Shown here: piece by piece, positions 51,856 to 59,822 of the stretch
Position numbering within the stretch: the first letter of the stretch is position 1
Layout: every line of letters starts with the position of its first letter
Assembly (NCBI RefSeq): GCF_003584125.1
Contig: NZ_QXFL01000001.1
Coordinates: forward strand, 1-64,000
Reading direction: 5' to 3'
Length of the DNA stretch: 64,000 nucleotides
Source: Aurantiacibacter zhengii
Lineage (GTDB): Bacteria; Pseudomonadota; Alphaproteobacteria; Sphingomonadales; Sphingomonadaceae
Position numbers and translations under genes: made by a program
Notes under the pieces: model-generated
What the model was told of the DNA's origin: nothing
Databases searched by the model: none
The model's input: the letters and a program-made list of their open reading frames with translations, nothing else

Positions 51856-52509
51856 TTGCGCGAGGGGCTGGCTATTCCTCGCGTCCTCCTCAATCCCTTT
51901 CGCCTGCCCAAGGGCGGTGCCGGCTTCGGGCGGGGAAGGGCGGCCATCGTCATTCCCGGACTTGCGACCGGCGACGTTTCCACCACGCTGCTGCGGCGAA
52001 CGCTGAAGGCGCGGGGGTTCGAGCCGGAGGGCTGGCGGCGCGGCCTCAATACCGGGGCAGATGCGGGCAAGCTGAAGGAGCTGGAAGCGCGCCTTTCCGA
52101 ACTGCATCGGCAGACCGGCAAGAAGGTGGTACTGATTGGCTGGAGTCTGGGCGGCCTGTACGCCCGCGTATTGGCGCATCGCTGTCCGGAGCATGTTGAC
52201 ATGGTAGTCACGGTGGCCAGCCCGTTTTCCGGCGACCGTCACGCCAACGTGGCATGGAAGCTGTACGAGGCGATCAACGATCACACGGTCGACAATCCTC
52301 CCTTCGCCGAACAGGTAGCCGCAAAGCCGCCCGTGCCCACCCTGGCGGTCTGGTCTGCCAAGGATGGCATCGTCTCGCCCGATTGCAGCCGTGGGCGCGA
52401 GGGCGAGGCGGACGAAACCCTGCGGATCGACGCGCAGCATTTCGCGCTGGGCACCTCTGCTTCGGCAATCGAGAAGATCCTCGCCAAGATGGCGGATATG
52501 GAAGCCTAG
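51856..52509 (+). CDS. Alpha/beta hydrolase (lipase-like)
   Basis: A 217-residue alpha/beta hydrolase. AAIVIPGLATGDVSTTLLRRTL gives the oxyanion region, VVLIGWSLGGLYARVLA the nucleophile elbow G-W-S-L-G with the catalytic serine, and AVWSAKDGIVSPD the acid. The catalytic histidine is in IDAQHFALG. The start is uncertain: TTG 51856 gives LREGLAIPRVLLNPF; the frame stays open back to CTG 51814, which has GGGGA six bases before and would add 14 residues. It follows the nitronate monooxygenase-like gene closely. Its TAG is in a CTAG shared with the YkgJ gene. Confidence 0.83.
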   Translation: MREGLAIPRVLLNPFRLPKGGAGFGRGRAAIVIPGLATGDVSTTLLRRTLKARGFEPEGWRRGLNTGADAGKLKELEARLSELHRQTGKKVVLIGWSLGGLYARVLAHRCPEHVDMVVTVASPFSGDRHANVAWKLYEAINDHTVDNPPFAEQVAAKPPVPTLAVWSAKDGIVSPDCSRGREGEADETLRIDAQHFALGTSASAIEKILAKMADMEA

Positions 52510-53021
52510 CCGGGGAAGTTGGTGCGCTGCTGGTCCGCAGCATTGCCGGGCACGCGGAAGTGGTCCTGGGCGTAGACCATCAGCGCGATCAGGGCGACCT
52601 GCCGGCGCGCCTTGCTCATGTCGAAAGCCCCGTCCTGCGCTGCGGCGCCTTCTGCCAGTTCGCGATAGACGTCGGCCAGTCGGGTGCCCGGTTCAAGCTC
52701 GGCCCGTGCGGCGTCGTGCAGCCGGTGACCTTCGGCAACTTCGACAAGGGCATCGTCCAGCGCCAGGTCGCCTGCCTCGAACCGGCGCAGCAGGCTGCAG
52801 CGAAAGGCGGAGCAAACGTGCGGCGGACCGTCGGCATAGATGCCGCAGGTGCGGTTGTGCAGGAATTCGCAGGGTTGGGGCATCCTGGCACCATGGCCCC
52901 GATGTCGGGCCAGCGCCTGCTCCGCCGTGGTCAATGGCACAAAGCCGAAAAGCGCGCCGTTGCAGCACAAACCGCACTGCGTGCACAGGTCGGAACCTGT
53001 CGGCGGCGCCGTTAGCGCCAC
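52506..53021 (-). CDS. YkgJ-family cysteine cluster protein
   Basis: A 171-residue protein of the YkgJ/CxxCxxCC family (putative Fe-S or zinc protein). The signature is CTQCGLCCNGALFG near the N-terminus, with further Cys at MPQPCEFLHNRTCGIYADGP and VCSAFRCSLLRRFEAG, matching the family's eight-cysteine pattern. The likely start is GTG 53021, which overlaps the end of the NTF2-like gene by 10 bases; the frame upstream is inside that gene. The C-terminal helix MSKARRQVALIALMVYAQDHF may be amphipathic. Function is unknown. Confidence 0.86.
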   Translation of the reverse strand: MALTAPPTGSDLCTQCGLCCNGALFGFVPLTTAEQALARHRGHGARMPQPCEFLHNRTCGIYADGPPHVCSAFRCSLLRRFEAGDLALDDALVEVAEGHRLHDAARAELEPGTRLADVYRELAEGAAAQDGAFDMSKARRQVALIALMVYAQDHFRVPGNAADQQRTNFPG

Positions 53022-53452
53022 AATTGCAAGGCCTCTATCCCGTCGCGCAGGCCATTGTCGCCTTCCGGGCGAGAGACCACGCGCTCCACCAGTTTCCAGC
53101 TGCGCCGCGACATGGTGCGCCGCCAGATATCGGACGCCCAGACCGTGCCTTTCCACTCGTGATCGCCCAACGAGGCTTCGAGCTCGATCTGGCAGGCAAA
53201 CACGCCGATGGACCCGTGGCGGCGGACGTAGATATCGCCAAAGCGGTAGGAATGGCACCGCAGCCGGGTGGTCGCCGCGTCCAGCCAGCTTACCCGGTCG
53301 AGCATGGTCGCCTTGTTGCCGCCCAGCAGGAACACGAAGTCGCGCGCGGCGACTTCCTTCATCAGCTTGCGGTCGCCGCGCATCCACGCGCGCATCCACT
53401 GGTGTTCAAGCGTTTCGAGGCGTGCGGCAAAGGTATCCATAGCACCATGCAC
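53012..53452 (-). CDS. NTF2-like (SnoaL/DUF4440-type) protein
   Basis: A 146-residue single-domain protein. It starts LETLEHQWMRAWMRGDRKLMKEVAARDFVFLLGG, a helical entry into the cone fold with an acidic pocket, and continues with strands CHSYRFGDIYVRRHGSIGVFACQIEL and WKGTVWASDIWRRT. It resembles DUF4440/SnoaL-like proteins, which are enzymes or ligand-binding proteins of varied use. Starts at 53452 (MHGAMDTF) and 53440 (MDTF) are both possible. It is co-directional with the YkgJ gene. I do not assign a function. Confidence 0.78.
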   Translation of the reverse strand: MHGAMDTFAARLETLEHQWMRAWMRGDRKLMKEVAARDFVFLLGGNKATMLDRVSWLDAATTRLRCHSYRFGDIYVRRHGSIGVFACQIELEASLGDHEWKGTVWASDIWRRTMSRRSWKLVERVVSRPEGDNGLRDGIEALQLWR

Positions 53453-53489
53453 CTAGCCTATGGGCAGCGGCGCGCAAGCCATGTGAGGC

Positions 53490-54788
53490 TCAGTCGAACT
53501 GCCAGCTGCGCTCGCCGTGGCTGGTCTGGTCGAGGCCCTGGACCTCTTCTTCCTCTGTCACGCGCATCGGGATGAACAGCGACACGGCAATCGCGATCAC
53601 CGCTGCCACGACGGCGGAGTAGACCGCCGTCACCGCTATTCCCAGCGCCTGCACGCCAACCATGCCCACCATGCCGGTGCCTTCGGCATAGCCGATGCCG
53701 CCAAGATCTGCGGAAAGAAAGACACCCAGCAGCAGGGTTCCCAGCATGCCGCCGACACCGTGAACCGCGAAGACATCCAGCGAATCGTCGATTCCCAGCT
53801 TGTTCTTCACAAGCTGGATGGCGTAGTAGCAGACGAGCGATGCCAGAATGCCGAACAGGATCGCCACCCCGGGCGAGATGAAACCTGCCGCCGGGGTTAC
53901 CGTTGCAAGACCGGCGATGGCTCCCGTGGCAAAGCCCACGGTGGTCGCTTTTCCGAAAGCGATCTTTTCCATAAGCAGCCATACCAGCGCTGCCGTCGCT
54001 GCGGCGACGTGGGTGTTGATAATCGCCATGGCGGCATCGTCGGTCGCGGTCAGCGCGCTGCCACCGTTGAAGCCGAACCAGCCGACCCACAGCAGCATTG
54101 CTCCCAGCATGGTCATGCCCGGCGCGTGCGGCAGCAAGGTAGAACCGGGGAATCCCTGGCGCTTGCCCAGCAGCAAGGCCACGACGAGCGCAGAGGCACC
54201 CGCTGTGGTATGCACGACGAGACCGCCTGCAAAATCCGTTACGCCAAGCTGGCCCAGCCAGCCGCCGCCCCAGATCCAGTGCGCCACGGGCGCATAGACG
54301 AGAAGCCCCCAGATAGCGGTGAAGGCAACGACCCAGCCGAACCGGGCGCGGTCCACCCATGCGCCCACCATCAGCGCGGGTGTGATCGCAGCAAAGGTCA
54401 TCTGGAAAAGAGCAAATGTGCTTTCCGGCAGGGTAAGCCCTTCGCGAAGAATACCAAGATCGATCAGCATCCACTTGCTGCCATCGCCGATCCAGCCGCC
54501 CGTGCTGTTTCCGAACGCCAGCGTGTAGCCGACCATGATCCACAACACCGAGGCAATTCCCGCGACCGCGCCAACCTGCAGCAGCACGGAAAGGAAGTTC
54601 CTAGCGCGAACCAGGCCGCCGTAGAACAGGCCCAGGCCGGGCAGGGTCATCAGCAGGACGAGGGCTGACGCCGTCAGGATCCACGCGGTATCGCCGCTAT
54701 CGTTCTGGGCGACGTTGGTCAGTTCCTGCGCATGCGCCACGTGCGGCAAGGCGAAAAGGGCCGCGGCGGCACCAAGTTTACGAAGCAT
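53490..54788 (-). CDS. amtB: Ammonium transporter
   Basis: Eleven-helix Amt/MEP/Rh family ammonium channel in the inner membrane, 432 residues. A cleavable signal (LRKLGAAAALFALPHVAHAQE) precedes the first helix. The pore histidines are in APVAHWIWGGGW and DVFAVHGVGGM, and GWFGFNGGSAL is the Amt signature. ATG 54788 is chosen, with GAGGGA eight bases upstream; the frame extends to 54803. glnK is not adjacent, which is unusual for bacterial amtB. In its 5' leader CCCGT/ACGGG (54805-54821) forms a short stem. Expression is probably nitrogen-controlled, but no clear sigma-54 site was found. Confidence 0.94.
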   Translation of the reverse strand: MLRKLGAAAALFALPHVAHAQELTNVAQNDSGDTAWILTASALVLLMTLPGLGLFYGGLVRARNFLSVLLQVGAVAGIASVLWIMVGYTLAFGNSTGGWIGDGSKWMLIDLGILREGLTLPESTFALFQMTFAAITPALMVGAWVDRARFGWVVAFTAIWGLLVYAPVAHWIWGGGWLGQLGVTDFAGGLVVHTTAGASALVVALLLGKRQGFPGSTLLPHAPGMTMLGAMLLWVGWFGFNGGSALTATDDAAMAIINTHVAAATAALVWLLMEKIAFGKATTVGFATGAIAGLATVTPAAGFISPGVAILFGILASLVCYYAIQLVKNKLGIDDSLDVFAVHGVGGMLGTLLLGVFLSADLGGIGYAEGTGMVGMVGVQALGIAVTAVYSAVVAAVIAIAVSLFIPMRVTEEEEVQGLDQTSHGERSWQFD

Positions 54789-54918
54789 AGATGTATCCCT
54801 CAAACCCGTTCTTGTGACGGGATTGCGTCCGGCGGGCCTGTTAGGACAGAATATTCCAATTGGGCAAGAGGGCTGTTGCGAGTTGCCGGTGACGGGGGTG
54901 GACGGCTAGTCCAGACAG

Positions 54919-55392
54919 ATGTCACCCATTATCCGACTCGCAACTGCCGCAATAGCCATCGCATATTTCGCCGCGCCCGCCACTGCGCAGGAGGCGGAGC
55001 TGCCATACTGGGCCAGCATCGACACGCCCGAGGCCAATATGCGCGTGGGGGCGGGAGAGCAGTTTCCCATCCAGTGGGTCTACAAGCGCGAAGGCCTGCC
55101 GGTGAAAGTGATCCGCCTGATGCAGGGCTGGCGTTATGTCGAGGAGCCGGATGGCACCACGGGCTGGATTTCCGCGAGCCTGCTCAGCCGCCAGCGCACG
55201 GCCATCGTTGTTGGCGACGGTGTAGCTGCCATGCGCGAAGCGCCGGGCCGTGATGCTCCGCTTCGCTGGAACGTCGAGCCGGGCGTGGTTGGCGAACTGG
55301 GCGATTGCGATTCGGGCTGGTGCGAGCTGAACGTGGAGCGCCACGTAGGGTGGATCGAGGAAACCCGTCTATGGGGAGCGGGCGAGCCTTAA
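54919..55392 (+). CDS. SH3 domain-containing secreted protein
   Basis: A 157-residue exported protein. Its signal peptide ends FAAPATAQE. One bacterial SH3 (SH3_4-like) domain runs ANMRVGAGEQFPIQWVYKREGLPVKVIRLMQGWRYVEEPDGTTGWISASLL. A second, more divergent copy follows (VAAMREAPGRDAPLRWNVEPGVVGELGDCDSGWCELNV... VGWIEETRLWG). Bacterial SH3 domains usually bind peptidoglycan or proteins. It starts at ATG 54919, 130 bases from the divergent amtB. A bidirectional terminator follows. Confidence 0.9.
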   Translation: MSPIIRLATAAIAIAYFAAPATAQEAELPYWASIDTPEANMRVGAGEQFPIQWVYKREGLPVKVIRLMQGWRYVEEPDGTTGWISASLLSRQRTAIVVGDGVAAMREAPGRDAPLRWNVEPGVVGELGDCDSGWCELNVERHVGWIEETRLWGAGEP

Positions 55393-55407
55393 AATCTTCT
55401 CGCAATG

Positions 55408-55436
55408 AAAAAGGCGGCCTTTCGGACCGCCTTTTT
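55408..55436. terminator. Bidirectional Rho-independent terminator
   Basis: AAAAAGGCGG (55408-55417) pairs with CCGCCTTTTT (55427-55436) across a 9-base loop. Flanking A and T tracts let it end transcription from both sides. It lies between the convergent SH3 gene and the small lipoprotein gene. Confidence 0.9.
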
Positions 55437-55455
55437 CGCTTCAGGCTGGCTTGGA

Positions 55456-55836
55456 TTAACCCTCGAAGGTGTAGCTCAGGGTCTGGCCGTCGGTGCCGGT
55501 GATGTTCATCATGCCATCTTCACCCGCCGGTTCGATGTTCCAGCAATCCTGGGTGTCGCCACCTTCGGCGGTCAGGCAGGTGCCCCGAACATTGTCTTCC
55601 CACGATCCCGCCTCGACCTGTTCACCGTCCTGCATCACGGCGTAGGTGCCATCGTCGTTTAGCATGACGGAAACTTCCGCGCCATCGGGCGTGGTAGAAG
55701 AATAGGTGCCCGGTGACGTTTCGGGAATTACATCTGCTGCCGCCTGGTCCAGACTCGCATCCTCCACCGGCTCATCGGCATCGCCGCCACACGCGGCAAG
55801 GGCGGCCAGAGCGGCGACTGCAATCAGCTTCTTCAT
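55456..55836 (-). CDS. Small lipoprotein of unknown function
   Basis: A 126-residue acidic lipoprotein: MKKLIAVAALAALAAC with lipobox LAAC (Cys16 of the ATG 55836 start, which has AGGA eight bases before; GTG 55842 is less likely). The mature domain has strands GTYSSTTPDGAEVSVMLNDDGTYAVMQDG and GSWEDNVRGTCLTAEGGDTQDCWNIEP, suggesting a small beta-barrel with one disulfide, and resembles outer-membrane protein inhibitors or META-like domains. It is preceded by no partner gene. I do not assign a family. Confidence 0.85.
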   Translation of the reverse strand: MKKLIAVAALAALAACGGDADEPVEDASLDQAAADVIPETSPGTYSSTTPDGAEVSVMLNDDGTYAVMQDGEQVEAGSWEDNVRGTCLTAEGGDTQDCWNIEPAGEDGMMNITGTDGQTLSYTFEG

Positions 55837-55944
55837 ATTCACATTCCTGTATCTGGATCGAATTCGTCAATCATCGGAACGGACAAATCTTCGAACGGGT
55901 CCGGACGAGGGCGGCAAGTTCACCTTGCCGCTGGTGACTGGCGA

Positions 55945-55969
55945 AGGGCGGACCGATCGGGTCCGCCCT
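55945..55969 (-). terminator. Hairpin terminator of the thiolase gene
   Basis: A perfect 10-bp stem AGGGCGGACC/GGTCCGCCCT with a 5-base loop, 13 bases past the thiolase stop. On the minus strand the tail (TCGCC) is not T-rich, so termination may be weak or Rho-assisted. Confidence 0.65.
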
Positions 55970-55982
55970 CTAAATTAATGCG

Positions 55983-57179
55983 TCAGGCCAGTTCGACGGC
56001 CACCGCAGTCGCTTCGCCGCCGCCGATGCAGAGGCTGGCGATGCCGCGCTTCTTGCCCTGCTGCTTCAGCGCGTTGAGCAGGGTGACGATGATGCGCGTG
56101 CCGCTGGCGCCGATCGGGTGGCCCAGAGCCGTGCCGCCGCCGTTCACGTTGATCTTGTCGTGCGAAATGCCGATGTCGCGCATGGCGAACATCGCGACGC
56201 ATGCGAAAGCCTCGTTCACTTCCCACAGGTCAACGTCGTCGACGCTCCAGCCGGTCTGCTCCAGCAGCTTCTCGATCGCGCCGACAGGGGCGATGGTGAA
56301 CTCCGCCGGGGCCTGGGCGTGAGCGGTGAGACCGTGGATCGTCGCCACCGGGGTCAGGCCCTTGGCCTCCGCCACGCTCTTGCGCGACAGCACCACCGCA
56401 GCTGCGCCGTCGGAAATGGAGGATGAAGTCGCAGCGGTGATCGTGCCATCCTTGGCGAAGGCAGGACGCAGGGTGGGGATCTTGCCGGGATTGCCGCGAC
56501 CGGGGGCTTCGTCGGTATCGACCACGACGTCTCCCTTGCGGGTCTTGACCGTAACCGGAACGACCTCGTCGGCGAAGGCTCCGCTTTCGATGGCCTTGTT
56601 GGCGCGGTCGAGCGAAGCGATGGAATACTCGTCCATTTCCTCGCGCGTCAGCTGGTACTTGTCAGCCATGTCCTGCGCAAAGGTGCCCATGGCGCGGCCT
56701 TCTTCGTAGGCATCTTCCAACCCGTCGAGGAACATGTGGTCATAGGCGGTATCGTGACCGGCACGCGCGCCGGAGCGGTGCTTTTTCAGCAGGTAGGGGG
56801 CGTTCGTCATGCTCTCCATGCCGCCGGCCACAATATAGTCGACGCTGCCCGTCGCGAGCGCTTCTGCACCCATGATGACGGTCTGCATGCCGCTGCCGCA
56901 AACCTTGTTCACGGTGGTTGCCTGTGCCGACAGCGGCAGACCCGATTTCACCGCGACCTGGCGGGCTGGCGCCTGGCCGAGACCGGCGGGAAGCACGCAG
57001 CCCATGTACACGCGGTCGATATCCTCGCCCGCCACACCGGAACGCTCCAGCGCAGCTTTCACCGCTGTCGCCCCGAGATCGGTCGCGGAAACGTCCGCCA
57101 GCGCACCCTGCATCGAGCCCATCGGCGTTCGTGCATAGGAAAGGATGACGATCGGATCGGATTCGTTGAAGGTTGCCAT
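55983..57179 (-). CDS. Acetyl-CoA C-acyltransferase (thiolase)
   Basis: Thiolase of 398 residues that condenses or cleaves acyl-CoA (acetoacetyl-CoA or 3-ketoacyl-CoA). The nucleophile is Cys94 in NKVCGSGMQT, the C-terminal pair is His in GGGTALGHPIGASG and Cys in SLCIGGGEAT. YIVAGGMESMTNAPY and GDVVVDTDEAPGRGNP are conserved, which points to the acetyl-CoA acetyltransferase (PhaA/AtoB) side more than FadA. The ATG 57179 start has AGAGG 11 bases before. The gene is monocistronic, with a promoter candidate at 57230-57256. Confidence 0.94.
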   Translation of the reverse strand: MATFNESDPIVILSYARTPMGSMQGALADVSATDLGATAVKAALERSGVAGEDIDRVYMGCVLPAGLGQAPARQVAVKSGLPLSAQATTVNKVCGSGMQTVIMGAEALATGSVDYIVAGGMESMTNAPYLLKKHRSGARAGHDTAYDHMFLDGLEDAYEEGRAMGTFAQDMADKYQLTREEMDEYSIASLDRANKAIESGAFADEVVPVTVKTRKGDVVVDTDEAPGRGNPGKIPTLRPAFAKDGTITAATSSSISDGAAAVVLSRKSVAEAKGLTPVATIHGLTAHAQAPAEFTIAPVGAIEKLLEQTGWSVDDVDLWEVNEAFACVAMFAMRDIGISHDKINVNGGGTALGHPIGASGTRIIVTLLNALKQQGKKRGIASLCIGGGEATAVAVELA

Positions 57180-57229
57180 GGGGTGCTTGCCTCTCGTGAG
57201 CATGATTGGATTGGTCGTTTCGCGCGCTG

Positions 57230-57256
57230 TGTATAAAGAGAATGCGGCATGCGCAA
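57230..57256 (-). promoter_or_regulatory. Putative promoter of the thiolase gene
   Basis: On the minus strand TTGCGC (57251-57256) and TATACA (57230-57235) are 15 bases apart, slightly short. Transcription would start near 57223, about 45 bases before the ATG. It is tentative. Confidence 0.35.
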
Positions 57257-57290
57257 GATTGTGCGCTGCACCATGCTCTAGGGGATCGAT

Positions 57291-57305
57291 GCACGGGACC
57301 CGTGC
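57291..57305. promoter_or_regulatory. Perfect inverted repeat GCACGGG-A-CCCGTGC
   Basis: Seven-base arms around one base, in the 280-base divergent gap between the thiolase gene and nuoA. It could be an operator. A second short repeat GCGGG/CCCGC with a 4-base loop is at 57350-57363. Which gene it controls is not known. Confidence 0.35.
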
Positions 57306-57394
57306 GCTTCGGCTCCGGGCTTGAGGCAGGTACCGGGTGATGCGATTTGGCGGGGAATCCCGCGAATTAGCCGCTTATAGGCTGTTCGACTGCC

Positions 57395-57423
57395 TTGCAT
57401 CGCAGCATCGCATTGCCTAGACG
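57395..57423 (+). promoter_or_regulatory. Putative nuo promoter with tandem octamers
   Basis: TTGCAT (57395-57400) and TAGACG (57418-57423) are exactly 17 bases apart. GCATCGCA is repeated directly twice at 57397-57412, over the -35 and spacer. The leader to nuoA would be about 30 bases. It is a tentative call from spacing alone. Confidence 0.35.
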
Positions 57424-57459
57424 CGCCCACGAACCCCGCAGCAACCTGACGAGTCTGTC

Positions 57460-57834
57460 TTGGTCGACCTCGAACAATATTTTCCGATCCTGCTTTTCCT
57501 CGTCATCGCGGCGGGGCTGTCGGCAGCTTTTGTTTTCCTGCCAATGGGTGTATCCAGGCTCACCGGATCGCACAAACCGCAGGCCAACAAGCTCATAGAG
57601 TATGAATGCGGTTTCCCCGCATTCGAGGATCCGCGCAGCCAGTTCGACGTGCGTTTCTACCTGGTAGCGATCCTGTTCATCGTTTTCGATCTTGAGGCGG
57701 CGTTCCTGTTTCCGTGGGCCGTCAGTCTCGATCTCACCGGCTGGCCGGGCTGGATCACCATGATGATCTTCCTCGGAGAACTCGCCATCGGCCTGGCCTA
57801 TGCATGGAAGAAGGGAGCTCTGGAATGGGAGTGA
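57460..57834 (+). CDS. nuoA: NADH-quinone oxidoreductase subunit A
   Basis: Small membrane subunit of complex I with three helices, 124 residues. The family loop is [46 protein letters not shown], including the acidic residues of the quinone path. The start is TTG 57460 ([15 protein letters not shown]); there is no strong ribosome binding site. It heads the nuo operon. Its last codons overlap the nuoB start by 10 bases. Confidence 0.93.
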   Translation: MVDLEQYFPILLFLVIAAGLSAAFVFLPMGVSRLTGSHKPQANKLIEYECGFPAFEDPRSQFDVRFYLVAILFIVFDLEAAFLFPWAVSLDLTGWPGWITMMIFLGELAIGLAYAWKKGALEWE

Positions 57835-58460
57835 CCGACGACAAGACGAAAGAGATGCCGGGCGAGCCCGCTCTCTATCCGCCGTACCAGGACGGGATCG
57901 CCGATTCCGCCAACCCTGCCTTGCACGATCTGCCGACCGCGAAGGGCGGCGACGTGAAGCAGCCGGACGCGGAATATTTCAACGCGCTGCAGACAGAAGT
58001 GAACGACAAGGGCTTCCTCGTCACCAGCACGGAAGACCTGTTCCAGTGGGCCCGCACCGGCTCGCTGTGGTGGATGACCTTTGGTCTCGCCTGCTGCGCG
58101 GTGGAGATGATCCACGTCAACATGCCGCGCTATGACATGGAGCGTTTCGGCGTCGCCCCGCGCGCCAGCCCGCGCCAGTCTGACGTGATGATCGTGGCCG
58201 GAACCCTCTGCAACAAGATGGCCCCCGCGCTGCGCCGCGTTTACGACCAGATGTCGGAACCGAAGTACGTGATCTCGATGGGCAGCTGCGCCAATGGCGG
58301 CGGCTACTATCATTACAGTTATTCGGTAGTGCGCGGCTGCGACCGCATCGTGCCGGTGGACATCTATATCCCCGGGTGCCCTCCGACGGCAGAGGCATTG
58401 CTTTACGGCGTCATGCAGTTGCAGCGGAAAATCCGCCGCAGCGGCACGATCGAGCGTTGA
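57825..58460 (+). CDS. nuoB: NADH-quinone oxidoreductase subunit B
   Basis: Carries iron-sulfur cluster N2, the last in the complex I chain, beside the quinone site; 211 residues. The cluster ligands are in [25 protein letters not shown] and [12 protein letters not shown]. The start ATG 57825 has AAGGGAG upstream; the first 45 residues are a variable N-terminal extension ([15 protein letters not shown]). A gap of 13 bases separates it from nuoC. Confidence 0.96.
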   Translation: MGVTDDKTKEMPGEPALYPPYQDGIADSANPALHDLPTAKGGDVKQPDAEYFNALQTEVNDKGFLVTSTEDLFQWARTGSLWWMTFGLACCAVEMIHVNMPRYDMERFGVAPRASPRQSDVMIVAGTLCNKMAPALRRVYDQMSEPKYVISMGSCANGGGYYHYSYSVVRGCDRIVPVDIYIPGCPPTAEALLYGVMQLQRKIRRSGTIER

Positions 58461-58473
58461 GGGAGCGGATCTG

Positions 58474-59322
58474 ATGGCAAAAGTCCTGCATCCCGCCCCA
58501 CGCTACGCCACGAACGAAGGCGTGCGCGATGCCCTGTGCGCCGCGCTCGGCAGCATGGTTGTCGACTGCATCGAGGAATTCGGCGAGATCGTCATCACGG
58601 TAAAGCGCGAGAGCATCGAGGATGCCCTGCGCCTGCTGCGTGACGAACACGCTTACCAGCAGCTGATGGAAATCGCCGGTGCCGACTATCCGAGCCGCCC
58701 GGAGCGGTTCGAAGTTGTCTACATGCTGCTGAGCCTGACGAAGAACCACCGCGTGATGCTGAAAGTGTCGACCGACGAGGCGACGCCCGTCCCCACCGTC
58801 ACCACGTTGTGGCCTGTGGCCGGTTGGCTGGAGCGCGAAGTGTTCGACATGTACGGCGTGATGTTCGACGGCAACACCGACCTTCGCCGCATCCTGACCG
58901 ACTACGGCTTCGAAGGACATCCTTTCCGCAAGGATTTCCCGCTGACTGGCTACACCGAACTGCGTTATTCCGAGGAGGAAAAGCGCGTCGTGTACGAACC
59001 CGTCGAACTGGCGCAGGATTTCCGTAGCTTCGACTTCACCTCCCCCTGGGAAGGCGCGGACTACGTGCTGCCGGGCGACGAGAAGGCGGACGCTCCGCCA
59101 GTCGATGATCCGAAGGTCACCGAAAAGCCAAGCGATACCGGCGCTGGCAAGAAGGCTGACGAAAAGGCCGAGGAAAAGGTGAGCGCGGGTGCGCCTGCCG
59201 AAGAGGATACCGGCATCCAGCAGGATGCCCCGGAAACCACCGAGGAACGGCCGGATCGCGAAGCCAGCAAGGGTGACGTGCACGACACCAAAGGCGCGAC
59301 AAAGCCGGAGGACAAGGAATGA
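58474..59322 (+). CDS. nuoC: NADH-quinone oxidoreductase subunit C with acidic tail
   Basis: Peripheral subunit (30 kDa type) of complex I, 282 residues. The conserved core is [70 protein letters not shown]. After residue 200 comes an 80-residue low-complexity tail of Glu, Lys, Asp, Pro and Ala ([20 protein letters not shown]) that is absent from standard NuoC. Its stop overlaps the start of a lipoprotein gene (ATGA). Confidence 0.95.
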   Translation: MAKVLHPAPRYATNEGVRDALCAALGSMVVDCIEEFGEIVITVKRESIEDALRLLRDEHAYQQLMEIAGADYPSRPERFEVVYMLLSLTKNHRVMLKVSTDEATPVPTVTTLWPVAGWLEREVFDMYGVMFDGNTDLRRILTDYGFEGHPFRKDFPLTGYTELRYSEEEKRVVYEPVELAQDFRSFDFTSPWEGADYVLPGDEKADAPPVDDPKVTEKPSDTGAGKKADEKAEEKVSAGAPAEEDTGIQQDAPETTEERPDREASKGDVHDTKGATKPEDKE

Positions 59323-59822
59323 TCCGCAAGCTAGTTCTTATCTCCGCCGCGTCACTGGCGCTGGTCGCTTGTGGCGATGCGCAGCAAGTGGTGGACGACA
59401 ACGATGCCATCGAAACGGTGAGCGAAACGCCAGACGTTGCCGTGATTCCGACGCTCGAACCGGTTAGCGCCAGCGAAGTCGACATCGATTTCGAGCCGAG
59501 CCTTGGTATCTGCACCTTCGAGGCAGACGGCGAGACGCTGCTGGTTGCAGGCGCGACAGGCGAAGAGGGCACAAGCGGGCTTGGCGTGGTGCGAATGAAT
59601 GGCCAGGACCTGCGGTTGCAGGCCGGCGAACTGGGCGGCCCCGATGCCCTGTCGGTCGGCCCCATGCTGCATGGTGACGACTACACTGTCGAGATCGACC
59701 GTGCGGAAACCGGAACCGAAGCGCAGATGGAAAGCCTGAGCTACGAAGCTACGCTCACCTTGCGCAAGGAAGGCATGAGCGAAGTCGTCTACGGCCCGGG
59801 CCGTTGGGAGTGTTCGGTATGA
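59319..59822 (+). CDS. Lipoprotein inserted between nuoC and nuoD
   Basis: A 167-residue protein I do not recognise. [18 protein letters not shown] is a signal with lipobox LVAC and Cys18. The mature part is acidic and Thr/Glu-rich at first, then a beta-rich domain ([53 protein letters not shown]) with two cysteines. It overlaps nuoC and nuoD by 4 bases each, so it is translated within the complex I operon. A role in anchoring or assembling complex I on the periplasmic face is a guess. Confidence 0.88.
   Translation: MIRKLVLISAASLALVACGDAQQVVDDNDAIETVSETPDVAVIPTLEPVSASEVDIDFEPSLGICTFEADGETLLVAGATGEEGTSGLGVVRMNGQDLRLQAGELGGPDALSVGPMLHGDDYTVEIDRAETGTEAQMESLSYEATLTLRKEGMSEVVYGPGRWECSV

Noticed and set aside
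54805-54821. Short stem in the amtB leader as a riboswitch or sigma-54 element
   Set aside because: A 5-bp stem alone is not evidence for a riboswitch, and no GG-N10-GC site was found at a proper distance.
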